Source: Enterobacter sp. kpr-6 (GTDB taxonomy: Bacteria; Pseudomonadota; Gammaproteobacteria; Enterobacterales; Enterobacteriaceae). From it: 64,000 bases of DNA. Numbering within the stretch: the first letter of the stretch is position 1; every line of letters starts with the position of its first letter. Under the pieces are notes generated by a model. The model was not told the DNA's origin. It saw only the letters and a program-made list of their open reading frames with translations, and did no database searches. Below, in pieces: positions 21,100-29,533 of this stretch. A program made the translations under genes and the position numbers. Location of the stretch: the NCBI RefSeq assembly GCF_900116015.1, contig NZ_FOYH01000002.1:271163-335162 (forward strand), given 5' to 3'.

Positions 21100-23766
21100 A
21101 TGATTGATCGGACAAATAATACCGCCGTGGATGTTGCGGATTACTGGTATCAGCAGACGTGGATCACACTGGTTGAACAATTTGGCAGCGAGCTAAAGCA
21201 GTATAAAACGTTCGGCCAGTTGAATGACATCAGCAACAGGTCATGGCTTGTTGAATTTCATAATCAAACCTTTTATCTCTGGGCGCATTCGACAAACCTG
21301 CATGTACAAGGGTCCACCGAGCACAACAAGCTCTACTGTGACAATATTAACTGGCTGAATTTGAACGAGTGGCGTTTGCCCACGAAAAAGGAGTTGCTTC
21401 GTTTCGCGCGTAATGAAAAAAATCCGATGCGCAAAGCGAATAGTCAGCGACTCAATGACAATTGTTTCTTTATCGTCAAAGAAGGCTGCATTGATATTGA
21501 TTATTCCGATCCGGCTGTGATTCCTTACAAATCGGCAACGTCGATTCCCTTTATTGCCCTGTCTCAAGAGCGCTTTATAGACCTTATTACCGGTCATCAG
21601 GTAAAAAAATTGACCACTCTCAGTACGCCTGACAATAACCTGCTGGCGCGACTACAGCAGATAAAAGAAGAGTTGCTTGGCGGGCTGGATTACCGCATTA
21701 ACCGCCTGCCAAAAATTGATACGCTGACGCTTACCGATATCAACAAAGGCCTGTGGGAATTATGGGGCTCCACGCCTGAAACCTGTGAAAAGCTCGGCAT
21801 TCGCCCGCGCGATCCGGCGCGCGATATTCGCCCCGGCTGCGTCGCCATCGATTTTGGTACCAGTAGCACCGTCGTGGCCTATGAAAGCGAAAATGGCCGC
21901 AAACAGTTAATGCGCGTTGGCGCACGTAATTTTTACGATCGCGTTGAGCCTCACCACCTGGAAAACCCCACGGTGCTTGAAATCCGTGACTTTGAGGCGC
22001 TGCAAAACGAATGGAATCACACGGCCTATCGCCCACAGTTGAACTGGGAATGGGTACGCTGCTCGCACGAAGCGCAGGCACAGTTACGCGATAACCGTAA
22101 CGACATTGACACCATCAGCAGCATCCTCACCCGCCTGAAGCAATGGGCGCTGCGCCAGTCGCAGGATCATCAGGTAGTCTTTACCGACAGATTTGGCGTC
22201 GAGCATACGCTGGCCGCCCTTACGCAAAATAATCCAACCCGTGGCGCACCGCTGGTGGTGGATGAAAACACTCCGTTCGATCCCATTGAGCTGTACGCCT
22301 GGTTCCTGGGTATGACCATTAACTGGCGCGGGCGCGGTATTTATCTTGAGTATTTTATGACCTTCCCGGTGGAGTATCCGCGCGAGGTCAAAGAGAAAAT
22401 CCTCGCCAGTTTCAAGCGGGGTTTGCAACGCAGCCTGCCGCCGACGCTGGTGTCGCAGCATGAGTATTTAAATGCGTTTAGCGTCGAGGAGTTAGCCAGC
22501 GAACCTGCCGCCTACGCCGTGTCGGCGCTCAGCACCATGGATGTGCAGCCCGGCACAACAGGGACAGCCTACGCGGTGTTTGATTTTGGCGGCGGCACTA
22601 CCGATTTTGACTTTGGCTACTACCGCCTGCCTTCAGAGGACGAAGAAGACGAAGGGTTCGAGCAGGTGTTTGAGCATTTCTCACCCTCTGGCGACAAATT
22701 CCTCGGTGGCGAAAACCTGCTGGAAAACATGGCGTACCGGGTATTCCGGCATAATCTGGATATTTGCCAGAAGTATGAAATCGCCTTTACACGCCCGCTC
22801 GACGCCGATGACTTCGCCGGTTCCGAAAGCTATCTGGAAAAAACGCAGGCGGCCTACAGCAATACGCTGTTGCTGATCAGTGAGTTGCGCCCGTTCTGGG
22901 AAAGTCAGGAAGAGTCAGGAAGTCGCAGCGATGAAACCCGCACGGTGGATCTCTTCGATCGCGCAGGCAAGAAAGTCAGCGCCGATTTTGTCATCCCGTT
23001 TGAGATCCTGAGCGAGTATCTGGATCAGCGCATCTCACTCGGCATCGATAAATTTATCACCGCTCTGGGGCTGGCTTTTACACCGCTTCCGCCCGAAATC
23101 CACGTGCTGTTGGCCGGTAACGCCAGCCGTTCGCAGTGGATCGCCCGCCTGTGGGGGCTGGATCGGAAGACGCTTACGGAGGCGGAAAATAACCCGAGCT
23201 GGCTGCCGGACTTCAGGGACATCGAGTCTCCGTTGATCGAGCAAAAAATGAGGCAGCGCTTTGGTGACAATGCCCCGGTGCTGCACGTGCATCCTCCCCT
23301 CCCCAGCGATCCCGCAAATCCCTGGCAGCCAACGGCGAAAACCGGGGTGGCACTGGGACTTCTGGACCTGCGCCCTGGCGGAGTGATTAAAGTCGTTAAC
23401 CATACCCGCCAGCAAAGCAAGGGAGAAGCGGGCTTTGCGTGGAACGTGGGACGGGTAAAACAAGGGCTGTTCCATGCGGGACTGACGATTAATGCTGCCT
23501 ATGAACAGTGGTTTGAGCTGGGGCCCCAGCGCGAAGGCATTTTTGAACTGCTCTATACCCAGTCCCCGATGGCTCAGGGCGGCGAACTGAGCGCGACCGA
23601 CAGCGAGGTCAAACGACTGCGGCTGCGTCTGGCGGTCAATCAGCGCGGGCATCGTGTGTTCGCAATGGCACTGGCACCGGATCAGATTCGCCTTGTGACA
23701 GCGGAAAGCGCGGAGTCGCTGGCGAAGGGGGAGATGGATAATCTTCAGCAGGTGACGTTGAAGTAG
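21100..23766 (+). CDS. Hsp70/actin-fold ATPase with N-terminal WRLPT domain, accessory operon gene 5
   Basis: 888 residues. The N-terminal part (about 1-240) contains NEWRLPTKKELLRFA, the WRLPT-x-x-EL signature of DUF1566/Lcl-C-like domains. An Hsp70-like nucleotide-binding domain follows: phosphate-1 CVAIDFGTSSTVVAYES (Asp251), phosphate-2 VFDFGGGTTDFDFG (495-502) and adenosine motif VLLAGNASRSQWIA (near 670-680). A C-terminal region of about 100 residues lacks an obvious DnaK substrate-binding domain. The first 600 nt are visibly more AT-rich than the rest of the gene, suggesting a grafted domain. Likely an ATP-driven chaperone or assembly switch for the operon's complex. Confidence 0.82.
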   Translation: MIDRTNNTAVDVADYWYQQTWITLVEQFGSELKQYKTFGQLNDISNRSWLVEFHNQTFYLWAHSTNLHVQGSTEHNKLYCDNINWLNLNEWRLPTKKELLRFARNEKNPMRKANSQRLNDNCFFIVKEGCIDIDYSDPAVIPYKSATSIPFIALSQERFIDLITGHQVKKLTTLSTPDNNLLARLQQIKEELLGGLDYRINRLPKIDTLTLTDINKGLWELWGSTPETCEKLGIRPRDPARDIRPGCVAIDFGTSSTVVAYESENGRKQLMRVGARNFYDRVEPHHLENPTVLEIRDFEALQNEWNHTAYRPQLNWEWVRCSHEAQAQLRDNRNDIDTISSILTRLKQWALRQSQDHQVVFTDRFGVEHTLAALTQNNPTRGAPLVVDENTPFDPIELYAWFLGMTINWRGRGIYLEYFMTFPVEYPREVKEKILASFKRGLQRSLPPTLVSQHEYLNAFSVEELASEPAAYAVSALSTMDVQPGTTGTAYAVFDFGGGTTDFDFGYYRLPSEDEEDEGFEQVFEHFSPSGDKFLGGENLLENMAYRVFRHNLDICQKYEIAFTRPLDADDFAGSESYLEKTQAAYSNTLLLISELRPFWESQEESGSRSDETRTVDLFDRAGKKVSADFVIPFEILSEYLDQRISLGIDKFITALGLAFTPLPPEIHVLLAGNASRSQWIARLWGLDRKTLTEAENNPSWLPDFRDIESPLIEQKMRQRFGDNAPVLHVHPPLPSDPANPWQPTAKTGVALGLLDLRPGGVIKVVNHTRQQSKGEAGFAWNVGRVKQGLFHAGLTINAAYEQWFELGPQREGIFELLYTQSPMAQGGELSATDSEVKRLRLRLAVNQRGHRVFAMALAPDQIRLVTAESAESLAKGEMDNLQQVTLK

Positions 23767-23773
23767 CGCATTT

Positions 23774-23928
23774 CCCCCTCACCCCAACCCTCTCCCCATG
23801 GGAGAGGGAGCGACGATGGTTTTCCCCTCACCCCAGCCCTCTCCCTATGGGAGAGGGAGTGACGATGCTTTACTCAGGCTCGGACCGCTTTTCCCCCTCT
23901 CCCTCAGGGAGAGGGCCGGGGTGAGGGT
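23774..23928. repeat. Palindromic intergenic repeat, copy 2 (three units)
   Basis: Two direct left units (CCCTCACCCCAACCCTCTCCC and CCCTCACCCCAGCCCTCTCCC), each with its GGGAGAGGGAG partner, are followed by a closing inverted unit GAGAGGGCCGGGGTGAGGG. Lies just after the Hsp70-like gene, marking the right end of the accessory operon. Confidence 0.9.
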
Positions 23929-23989
23929 ATCCCGGCACAACCTCCCACATACGCTAAACTTATAACAGGCACTAACGGAGGTAACGACA

Positions 23990-24256
23990 ATGGCATCAGG
24001 TTGGGCAAATGATGGCGCGGTGCAGGATCAAATCGACAGCACGGTTGACGATGCTGTAGCGCGGGCGCGGCGTGAGCTGCCGAAAGGTGAAAGCCTGAAG
24101 GAATGCGAAGAGTGCGGCGAGACGATCCCTGAAGCGCGGCGTAAAGCCATTCCGGGCGTGCGGCTTTGCGTTAACTGCCAGCAGAAGAAAGATTCGGCAA
24201 ACTCTGCTTTTGCAGGATATAATCGCAGAGGATCAAAAGACAGCCAGTTACGTTGA
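23990..24256 (+). CDS. ybiI: DksA/TraR-type C4 zinc-finger protein YbiI
   Basis: 88 residues with a four-cysteine zinc finger, C39-x2-C42 (ECEECGE) and C60-x2-C63 (LCVNC), in the C-terminal half. It has the short helical N-terminus of TraR-like proteins. E. coli YbiI is the same size; its function is unproven. Relatives bind the RNA polymerase secondary channel. The SD GGAGG precedes the ATG. Confidence 0.93.
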   Translation: MASGWANDGAVQDQIDSTVDDAVARARRELPKGESLKECEECGETIPEARRKAIPGVRLCVNCQQKKDSANSAFAGYNRRGSKDSQLR

Positions 24257-24541
24257 CGTTAATTAACATCCATTAGCAGCGCAAGCGGTTGCGGTTTAGC
24301 GCACAAATCCTTAACAAAGAAGTAGCAATTAGTGCCGCTTCGCTGCTTTTTCCCCCGCCATTTCAGTAAACCCGAAATATTCACCAGAAAAATCATTACA
24401 ATTCAATTTATTAACGATCGTTCAATTTTTTAGAACAAGGTCGTCAATTCTCTTCGATTTATTCTTTCGCAGAAAAACGTGATACTCATCACATCGACGG
24501 AACAACGTCCCCTTAACAGAATAACCTGCGAGAGATTACCC

Positions 24542-24802
24542 ATGAAAACCATTAAATATGCTGTTGCTGCTATCGCGCTTTCTACCCTTTCCTTTGGTGC
24601 CTTTGCTGCGCAGTCTGTGACCGCTGCTCAGGCGCAAAACATGAATAAAATCGGTGTGGTGACCGCTGAAGGCGCGACTACGCTGGATGGTCTGGAAGCA
24701 CAGCTGGCAGAGAAAGCGTCTGCGGCAGGCGCGAAGGGCTACAGCATCACCTCTGCGAACACCAGCAACAAAATGAGCGGCACCGCAGTTATCTATAACT
24801 GA
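24542..24802 (+). CDS. ybiJ: YhcN-family periplasmic stress protein YbiJ (DUF1471)
   Basis: 86 residues: a signal peptide (about 1-22, ending FGAFA) and the compact DUF1471 fold with the conserved NMNKIGVVTAEGATTLDGLE and KGYSITSANTSNKMSGTAVIYN. The ATG at 24542 is preferred to an upstream in-frame codon because it begins the signal peptide. Paralogues (BhsA, McbA, YhcN) respond to stress and affect biofilm; YbiJ itself is uncharacterised. E. coli has ybiC next, which is absent here. Confidence 0.93.
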   Translation: MKTIKYAVAAIALSTLSFGAFAAQSVTAAQAQNMNKIGVVTAEGATTLDGLEAQLAEKASAAGAKGYSITSANTSNKMSGTAVIYN

Positions 24803-24897
24803 TTGCCCGGATGTTTTACCCGCTGCGTTCGCGCGGCGGGCCGCACTACTCTCATTAACCCTTAATTATTGTAAGACTCTGTGTTGTTACCCTTGTT

Positions 24898-24927
24898 GCC
24901 CGTCCGGCCCTGGACGGGCTTTTTTTT
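24898..24927 (+). terminator. Rho-independent terminator after ybiJ
   Basis: GCCCGTCC-GGCCCT-GGACGGGC followed by eight T. Confidence 0.9.
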
Positions 24928-24931
24928 GCCT

Positions 24932-25894
24932 TTAATACCGCTCTGCAATCCGTTGAAGCCCTGCCTCAATGGACTCCACACTCCCCGTCGCATACAAACA
25001 GCAGGCCATCTGAATTTTGAGTGATTGCGGCACCGGCTCGCTGCCAGTAATGCAGCGCTCGATCCAGCGGGCGGTGGTGTGCGGATCTTTGGCTTCCGGC
25101 AGCGCGACCGTCTGTTCATTAAGCTGGCGTTCGACGATAACCCGCTCGCCCGCGCCGTCAATCAGCGTGATTTGCGGGCAGCGCTGCGGATTGGCATAGA
25201 CTTCGCCTTCGGTGCCGTGCATCAGCAAGCCGCGTCCGCCGATATCGCTAAAGAACTTCGCCACGCGGGGAACGTACTCGGGGTGCGATACGCTCGACAG
25301 GCGCAGCGCGGCATCCTCGGCAAACGGCGTCGCCAGTTTCGCCAGCGTGTGTGCGCTGTTTCGCACGCCCATCCGCCAGCGCATATCGAGTTGCGTCTCA
25401 AGCGGCGGGCAAAGGGCGCTCACCGGAATATAGACCGGCTGATGGCCGTCGAGCTTCGCCTGTGCCTGGCCCGCATGACGGGTCGGCTCAATGCCGAGAA
25501 GCGTAAAAATGGTTTCAGTCACCACGCGGGTGGGATCTTCACTCACGCCATGTACGACGACCGGGAAACCGAGTTTGTGCAGTAATATCGCGAGTAGCGG
25601 TGTGAGGTTGGCCTGTTTGCGCGCGCCGTTATAGCTTGGGATGACAATCGGCATCGGTTTTGCCACAGGCGGCGTCAGGCGCATCGTCTGCAGTTGCATC
25701 GCTTCATAGAAGCCCTGCATTTCCGCTTCGCCTTCGCCTTTGATACGCAGCGCAATGAGGATGCCGCCCATCTCCAGATCCGGCACCTCGCCCTTCAGCA
25801 TGCAGGTGTAAAGCTCGCGCGCGGTGTCAATATCCAGATCGCGGGCGTGATTCTTACCGCGCCCGACCTCTTTAATAATTTTGCGGAAATCCAT
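24932..25894 (-). CDS. ybiB: TrpD2-like nucleic-acid-binding protein YbiB
   Basis: 320 residues with the glycosyltransferase family 3 fold of anthranilate phosphoribosyltransferase: N-terminal helical domain DIDTARELYTCMLKGEVPDLEMGGILIALRIKGE, then VVHGVSEDPTRV. It lacks the full PRPP-binding motif of true TrpD. E. coli YbiB binds DNA and RNA non-specifically and is reported to be LexA-regulated. It lies directly downstream of dinG on the same strand, separated by 29 bp, so joint SOS-linked transcription is plausible. Confidence 0.93.
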   Translation of the reverse strand: MDFRKIIKEVGRGKNHARDLDIDTARELYTCMLKGEVPDLEMGGILIALRIKGEGEAEMQGFYEAMQLQTMRLTPPVAKPMPIVIPSYNGARKQANLTPLLAILLHKLGFPVVVHGVSEDPTRVVTETIFTLLGIEPTRHAGQAQAKLDGHQPVYIPVSALCPPLETQLDMRWRMGVRNSAHTLAKLATPFAEDAALRLSSVSHPEYVPRVAKFFSDIGGRGLLMHGTEGEVYANPQRCPQITLIDGAGERVIVERQLNEQTVALPEAKDPHTTARWIERCITGSEPVPQSLKIQMACCLYATGSVESIEAGLQRIAERY

Positions 25895-25923
25895 TGAAGC
25901 TCCTTACGTCACATTGCAGTTTG

Positions 25924-28068
25924 CTAGCGTCGGCGGCGACGGCTCTGTTTTGGTTTACTTTTAACTATAACGTCAGGCACGGCGGGTTGTGAAATAGGAA
26001 ACACAGGTAGCGCGTTCAGCAGGCGTTTGCCGTAGCTTTTGGTCAGCAGCCGTTTATCGTAAATCACCACTTCGCCCCGGCAGCTATGGCTGCGGATCAG
26101 GCGTCCGACCTGCTGGATCAGGTTAAACGAGGCGGCGGGCAAACTCTGTACTTCAAAAGGATAGCGGTTAAGGCTTTTCAGCCACTCGCCTTCGGTGATC
26201 ACCACCGGGCTGTCGATGGGCGGAAAAGCGATTTTATGGATATGCACCTGGGTGAGGTAATCGCCTTTTAAATCGAGCCCTTCGGCAAAAGATTGCAGTC
26301 CGACCAGCACGCTGCGTTCGCCGCCGTCGATGCGCTTGCGGTGCAGTTCCACCAGCCGGTAGCGCGGCTGATCGCCCTGCACCAGCAGCAGTAATCGCAG
26401 GTCGGTCACACAGGTCAAAAATTGCTGCATCGCGCGATTGCTGGCGAACAGCACCAGCATTCCGCTGTGGGTTTTGCTTTCGACCTGCTCGCGAAAATAG
26501 GCCGCCATCTCCGCGATGTGCTTCTCTTCGTTCTCCATCAGCGGCTCGTACTGCATTTGCGGGATGACGATTTTGCCCTGTGCGACATGATTAAACGGCG
26601 AATCCAGCGTGACAAAACGATCGCCTGCTTTCTCTTTCAGCCCGCTCATCTCTTGCAGGCGCGAAAAACTATTGAGCGATCGCAGCGTGGCCGAGGTGAC
26701 AACGATATGCGGCACGCTGCGCCAGAGCAGTTTTTCCAGCTGATCGCTGACGCGGATACCGACACAATGAAAGAAGAGATGCAACTGGCCGTCGCGTAAT
26801 TCCCGCGAGGCCCATTTGGTGACCGGGGCACCGGACGCCTGCGCCATCGACGCCAGCCGCCAGAGTTTGCTTTGATTCTCAAACATGCCGAGCGCGCGGT
26901 TCATTTGCAGGATCGTGCGGTGCAGTCGCACCACATCATGCTTGCCGGTTTTCTCACTGAGATCGTTAAGAAACAGCTCTGCCAGTCCGCGCAGGGCGTC
27001 GGTGAGTTTGGCGAGGCGCTGGCAAATTTCCATAATTTCATCGGGCAGTTCACCCATCGCAAACCGGTGTTCAGCCGCCTGACCTGCGGGCATATACAAA
27101 TTCAGGATCGTATTCAGCGAGGCGATAAGCTCATACAGCTCTTCGCAATGCGGGTTAAGGCGCTCGGGCGTCGCCAGCGGCGGCGTGGTCTTCGGGCGAA
27201 ACTGATCCATACAGGTGGCGATCAGTTTGCAGAACAGATCCAGTTGCAGGCGATACCAGGAGGCGCTGATCTCGGCACTCATCTCCAGCGCGTCGCGCGC
27301 CACCTCCGGCAGGTGATGGCCTTCATCCAGTACCAGCAGGAGATTTTTTGGCTCCGGCAGCACCGCTTCGGACTCCATCGCCGCCATCACCAGCGCGTGA
27401 TTCGCCACCACCACTTCCGCCTCCTGCACTTCCCGGCGGGCGACGAAAAACGGGCATTCACGGTAATAATGGCAGTTGCGGTTCAGACAACTGGCCTTGT
27501 CGGTGGAGAGACGCGACCAGAGCGCATCATCAATATTCTGATCGGTGTGATCGCGCAGGCCGTCCCATTTGTAGCTGTCGAGATCGGCTTTAAGCGTCGC
27601 ACAGCGCTCACGCTCTTCTTTACTGTTGGGCGTCAGTTCGTCATCAAGAAAGGCCAGCAAATCCTGCTGGGTGGCTTCGCTGCTGGCGAGCGCCGTCAGG
27701 TTGCGCGGACAGACGTAGCGCCCGCGACCAAAGGCGGCGGTAAAGCGCAGATCGGGGATGATTTTTTTAAGCAGCGGCAGATCTTTGCTGAAGATTTGAT
27801 CCTGCAACGCGACGTTGGCGGTGCTCACCACCAGCGTTTTTTGCTCTTCGCGGGCAATGGCGATGCCCGGGATCAGATAAGAGAGGGTTTTACCCACGCC
27901 GGTCGGCGCTTCGATAGCCAGATGCCGCCCTTCTTCCCCGGCCAGCGTTTTTGCCACATCAGCAATCATCTGCCGTTGCGGAGCGCGGGGAATAAAGTCC
28001 GGGATCTGTTGTTGTAGCGCCTTATACCAGGCGGCTATTTGCGCTTTGAGCGCGGCAGATAAGGCCAT
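25924..28068 (-). CDS. dinG: ATP-dependent DNA helicase DinG
   Basis: A 714-residue XPD-like superfamily-2 helicase. Walker A is APTGVGKT (54-61). A 4Fe-4S cluster domain has Cys120, Cys194, Cys199 and Cys205, the same positions as in E. coli. The DEGH Walker B lies in LLLVLDEGHHLPE, and the C-terminal motif VI is IQQVGRLIRS. It ends in a basic tail. It is a 5'-3' helicase that unwinds R-loops, D-loops and replication-blocking structures. A LexA-type box precedes it. Confidence 0.97.
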   Translation of the reverse strand: MALSAALKAQIAAWYKALQQQIPDFIPRAPQRQMIADVAKTLAGEEGRHLAIEAPTGVGKTLSYLIPGIAIAREEQKTLVVSTANVALQDQIFSKDLPLLKKIIPDLRFTAAFGRGRYVCPRNLTALASSEATQQDLLAFLDDELTPNSKEERERCATLKADLDSYKWDGLRDHTDQNIDDALWSRLSTDKASCLNRNCHYYRECPFFVARREVQEAEVVVANHALVMAAMESEAVLPEPKNLLLVLDEGHHLPEVARDALEMSAEISASWYRLQLDLFCKLIATCMDQFRPKTTPPLATPERLNPHCEELYELIASLNTILNLYMPAGQAAEHRFAMGELPDEIMEICQRLAKLTDALRGLAELFLNDLSEKTGKHDVVRLHRTILQMNRALGMFENQSKLWRLASMAQASGAPVTKWASRELRDGQLHLFFHCVGIRVSDQLEKLLWRSVPHIVVTSATLRSLNSFSRLQEMSGLKEKAGDRFVTLDSPFNHVAQGKIVIPQMQYEPLMENEEKHIAEMAAYFREQVESKTHSGMLVLFASNRAMQQFLTCVTDLRLLLLVQGDQPRYRLVELHRKRIDGGERSVLVGLQSFAEGLDLKGDYLTQVHIHKIAFPPIDSPVVITEGEWLKSLNRYPFEVQSLPAASFNLIQQVGRLIRSHSCRGEVVIYDKRLLTKSYGKRLLNALPVFPISQPAVPDVIVKSKPKQSRRRRR

Positions 28069-28082
28069 CGGGAAACCTGAAA

Positions 28083-28102
28083 CACTGTATAAACAGCCAC
28101 TA
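28083..28102 (-). promoter_or_regulatory. LexA (SOS) box of dinG
   Basis: On the minus strand TAGTGGCTGTTTATACAGTG, which differs at two positions from the E. coli dinG box as I remember it. The second half (TATACAG) is perfect; the first half is degenerate (GTG for CTG). It lies 15 bp upstream of the dinG ATG. Confidence 0.72.
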
Positions 28103-28196
28103 TTGTGGCATTTTTAGCGCCAGCGCCCTACCTTTTTTTGCCGCTTCCTGAAGACGGCTCGTAAAACGGGAGAGGTCGCCCTCCCCCGCCTGCGGT

Positions 28197-29525
28197 TTAA
28201 CGCAGTTCCGGCCAGTACTCTTTGTTGGCTTCGATCAATGCATCCAGCACCTTACGCGCTTTCTTGGCATCAATAATAGTGCGGTTGAGCGTCAGCGCCT
28301 GCAACGCTTTGGTGTAGGAACCCTCAAACCAGGCTTCCACCGTCAGGCGTTCATAAGCAAACTGCTGCTCAATAAGCCCTTTATAGAAGGTCGGGATTTT
28401 GCCCACGCCGTAAGGACGCGGCCCGTTAATGCCCACTTCCGCAGTCACTTCTACCATCACGTCATCGTCGAGGTTTTCCACCAGGCCGTTGTTCTCCAGC
28501 ATGACGATGAATTTTTTCTTCAGGTTAAAGGCGATCGCTTCCGCCAGTTCGACAATCATGTCGCCGTGCGCATCGTTATGCACCACTTTGACATTCTTCG
28601 TCGTCCCTTCTGCCACCGCCGTGCGGCACTCCTCAAACACCCGTTTTTCACGGCCGTTGATCACCTCGTTGGCGCGGGTGAAATTGGGGTCGAGCTTCGA
28701 AAATTTGTATTCCGGGTAGAGGTAATACTGCAAATAGGTGTTAGGCAGATAGTCCGGGAAGTCGTTGAGCATATCGGCAACGGCGGCGTAGGTGTCAAGC
28801 CAGGACTGGTCGCGCTGCTCGGCATCCGCCGGTTTAAAGCCATTATTGGAAATGATCGCCTTCAGTTCCGGCACCAGATCGACGCCGTTTTCATCGTACA
28901 GATGCGTGAACCAGCCGAAGTGATTCAGGCCAAAATAGACCGGCTCAAAGTTCTCCGGGTTGCGTCCGAGCAGGCGACCGTAGGAGCGCAGCAGGTTGAC
29001 CGGCTGATCGCAGATGTTGAGAATGCGGTCGTCATCCGGGAAGCGCTGGTTGAGCGCATCGGCGACAATCGCCGCCGGGTTGGTGTAGTTCAGGATCCAC
29101 GCCTGCGGTGAGCGGGCGCGCACATCTTCCACCAGCTGGATCATGTCGCGAATCGAGCGCATTCCGTAGGCGAAGCCGCCCGCGCCGCAGGTTTCCTGGC
29201 CGATGACGCCGAGGCTCAGCGGGATTTTTTCGTCTTTTTCGCGCATCGCATAACCGCCGGTGCGCATCTGGCAGAAAATGAAATCCATGTCGGTAAAGGC
29301 GATCTCTTTATCCGCCGTATAGGTAAAATCTAATTCCGGATATTCTTCTTTGAACAGCACTTTGGCGTATTCACCGATCACCGCCTGGCGCTCTTCATTG
29401 ACATCAAACATCACCAACTTCTTAAGCGGCAGACGCGCCTTGAGTTTGCATAATGCTTTTAATAAACCCGGCGTCCAGGTGGAACCACCGCCAACTAATA
29501 CGATATTAAAAGTGTTTTTCATCAT
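28197..29525 (-). CDS. 6-phospho-alpha-glucosidase, GH4 family
   Basis: A 442-residue NAD- and metal-dependent glycosidase. The Rossmann nucleotide motif is IVLVGGGSTWTPG, and the catalytic/metal sites are NICDQP (Cys172, Asp173) and GLNHFGW (His202). CDxP, rather than the CNxP of ChbF/CelF-type enzymes, points to alpha-specific members such as GlvA, AglB and MalH. These hydrolyse maltose-6'-phosphate or sucrose-isomer phosphates by a redox-assisted mechanism. It lies 8 bp after the PTS permease gene and is transcribed with it. Overall sequence is rather distant from GlvA/AglB, so the exact disaccharide is open. E. coli has ybiA in this gap. Confidence 0.88.
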   Translation of the reverse strand: MMKNTFNIVLVGGGSTWTPGLLKALCKLKARLPLKKLVMFDVNEERQAVIGEYAKVLFKEEYPELDFTYTADKEIAFTDMDFIFCQMRTGGYAMREKDEKIPLSLGVIGQETCGAGGFAYGMRSIRDMIQLVEDVRARSPQAWILNYTNPAAIVADALNQRFPDDDRILNICDQPVNLLRSYGRLLGRNPENFEPVYFGLNHFGWFTHLYDENGVDLVPELKAIISNNGFKPADAEQRDQSWLDTYAAVADMLNDFPDYLPNTYLQYYLYPEYKFSKLDPNFTRANEVINGREKRVFEECRTAVAEGTTKNVKVVHNDAHGDMIVELAEAIAFNLKKKFIVMLENNGLVENLDDDVMVEVTAEVGINGPRPYGVGKIPTFYKGLIEQQFAYERLTVEAWFEGSYTKALQALTLNRTIIDAKKARKVLDALIEANKEYWPELR

Positions 29526-29533
29526 CAGTTCTC

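Noticed and set aside
22573-22640. Gene 5 as the housekeeping chaperone DnaK or HscC
   Set aside because: Only the nucleotide-binding motifs are shared; the long N-terminal domain and lack of a substrate-binding domain exclude DnaK, HscA and HscC.
15930-23766. Operon as a conjugative or integrative element fragment
   Set aside because: No relaxase, integrase, tRNA junction, att repeat or other transfer genes; only the HerA-like ATPase is shared with such systems.
26872-28017. Long open frame (381 codons) on the plus strand, antisense to dinG
   Set aside because: High-GC codon shadow of dinG; no ribosome-binding site, low-complexity Arg/Gln/His-rich translation, no family resemblance.
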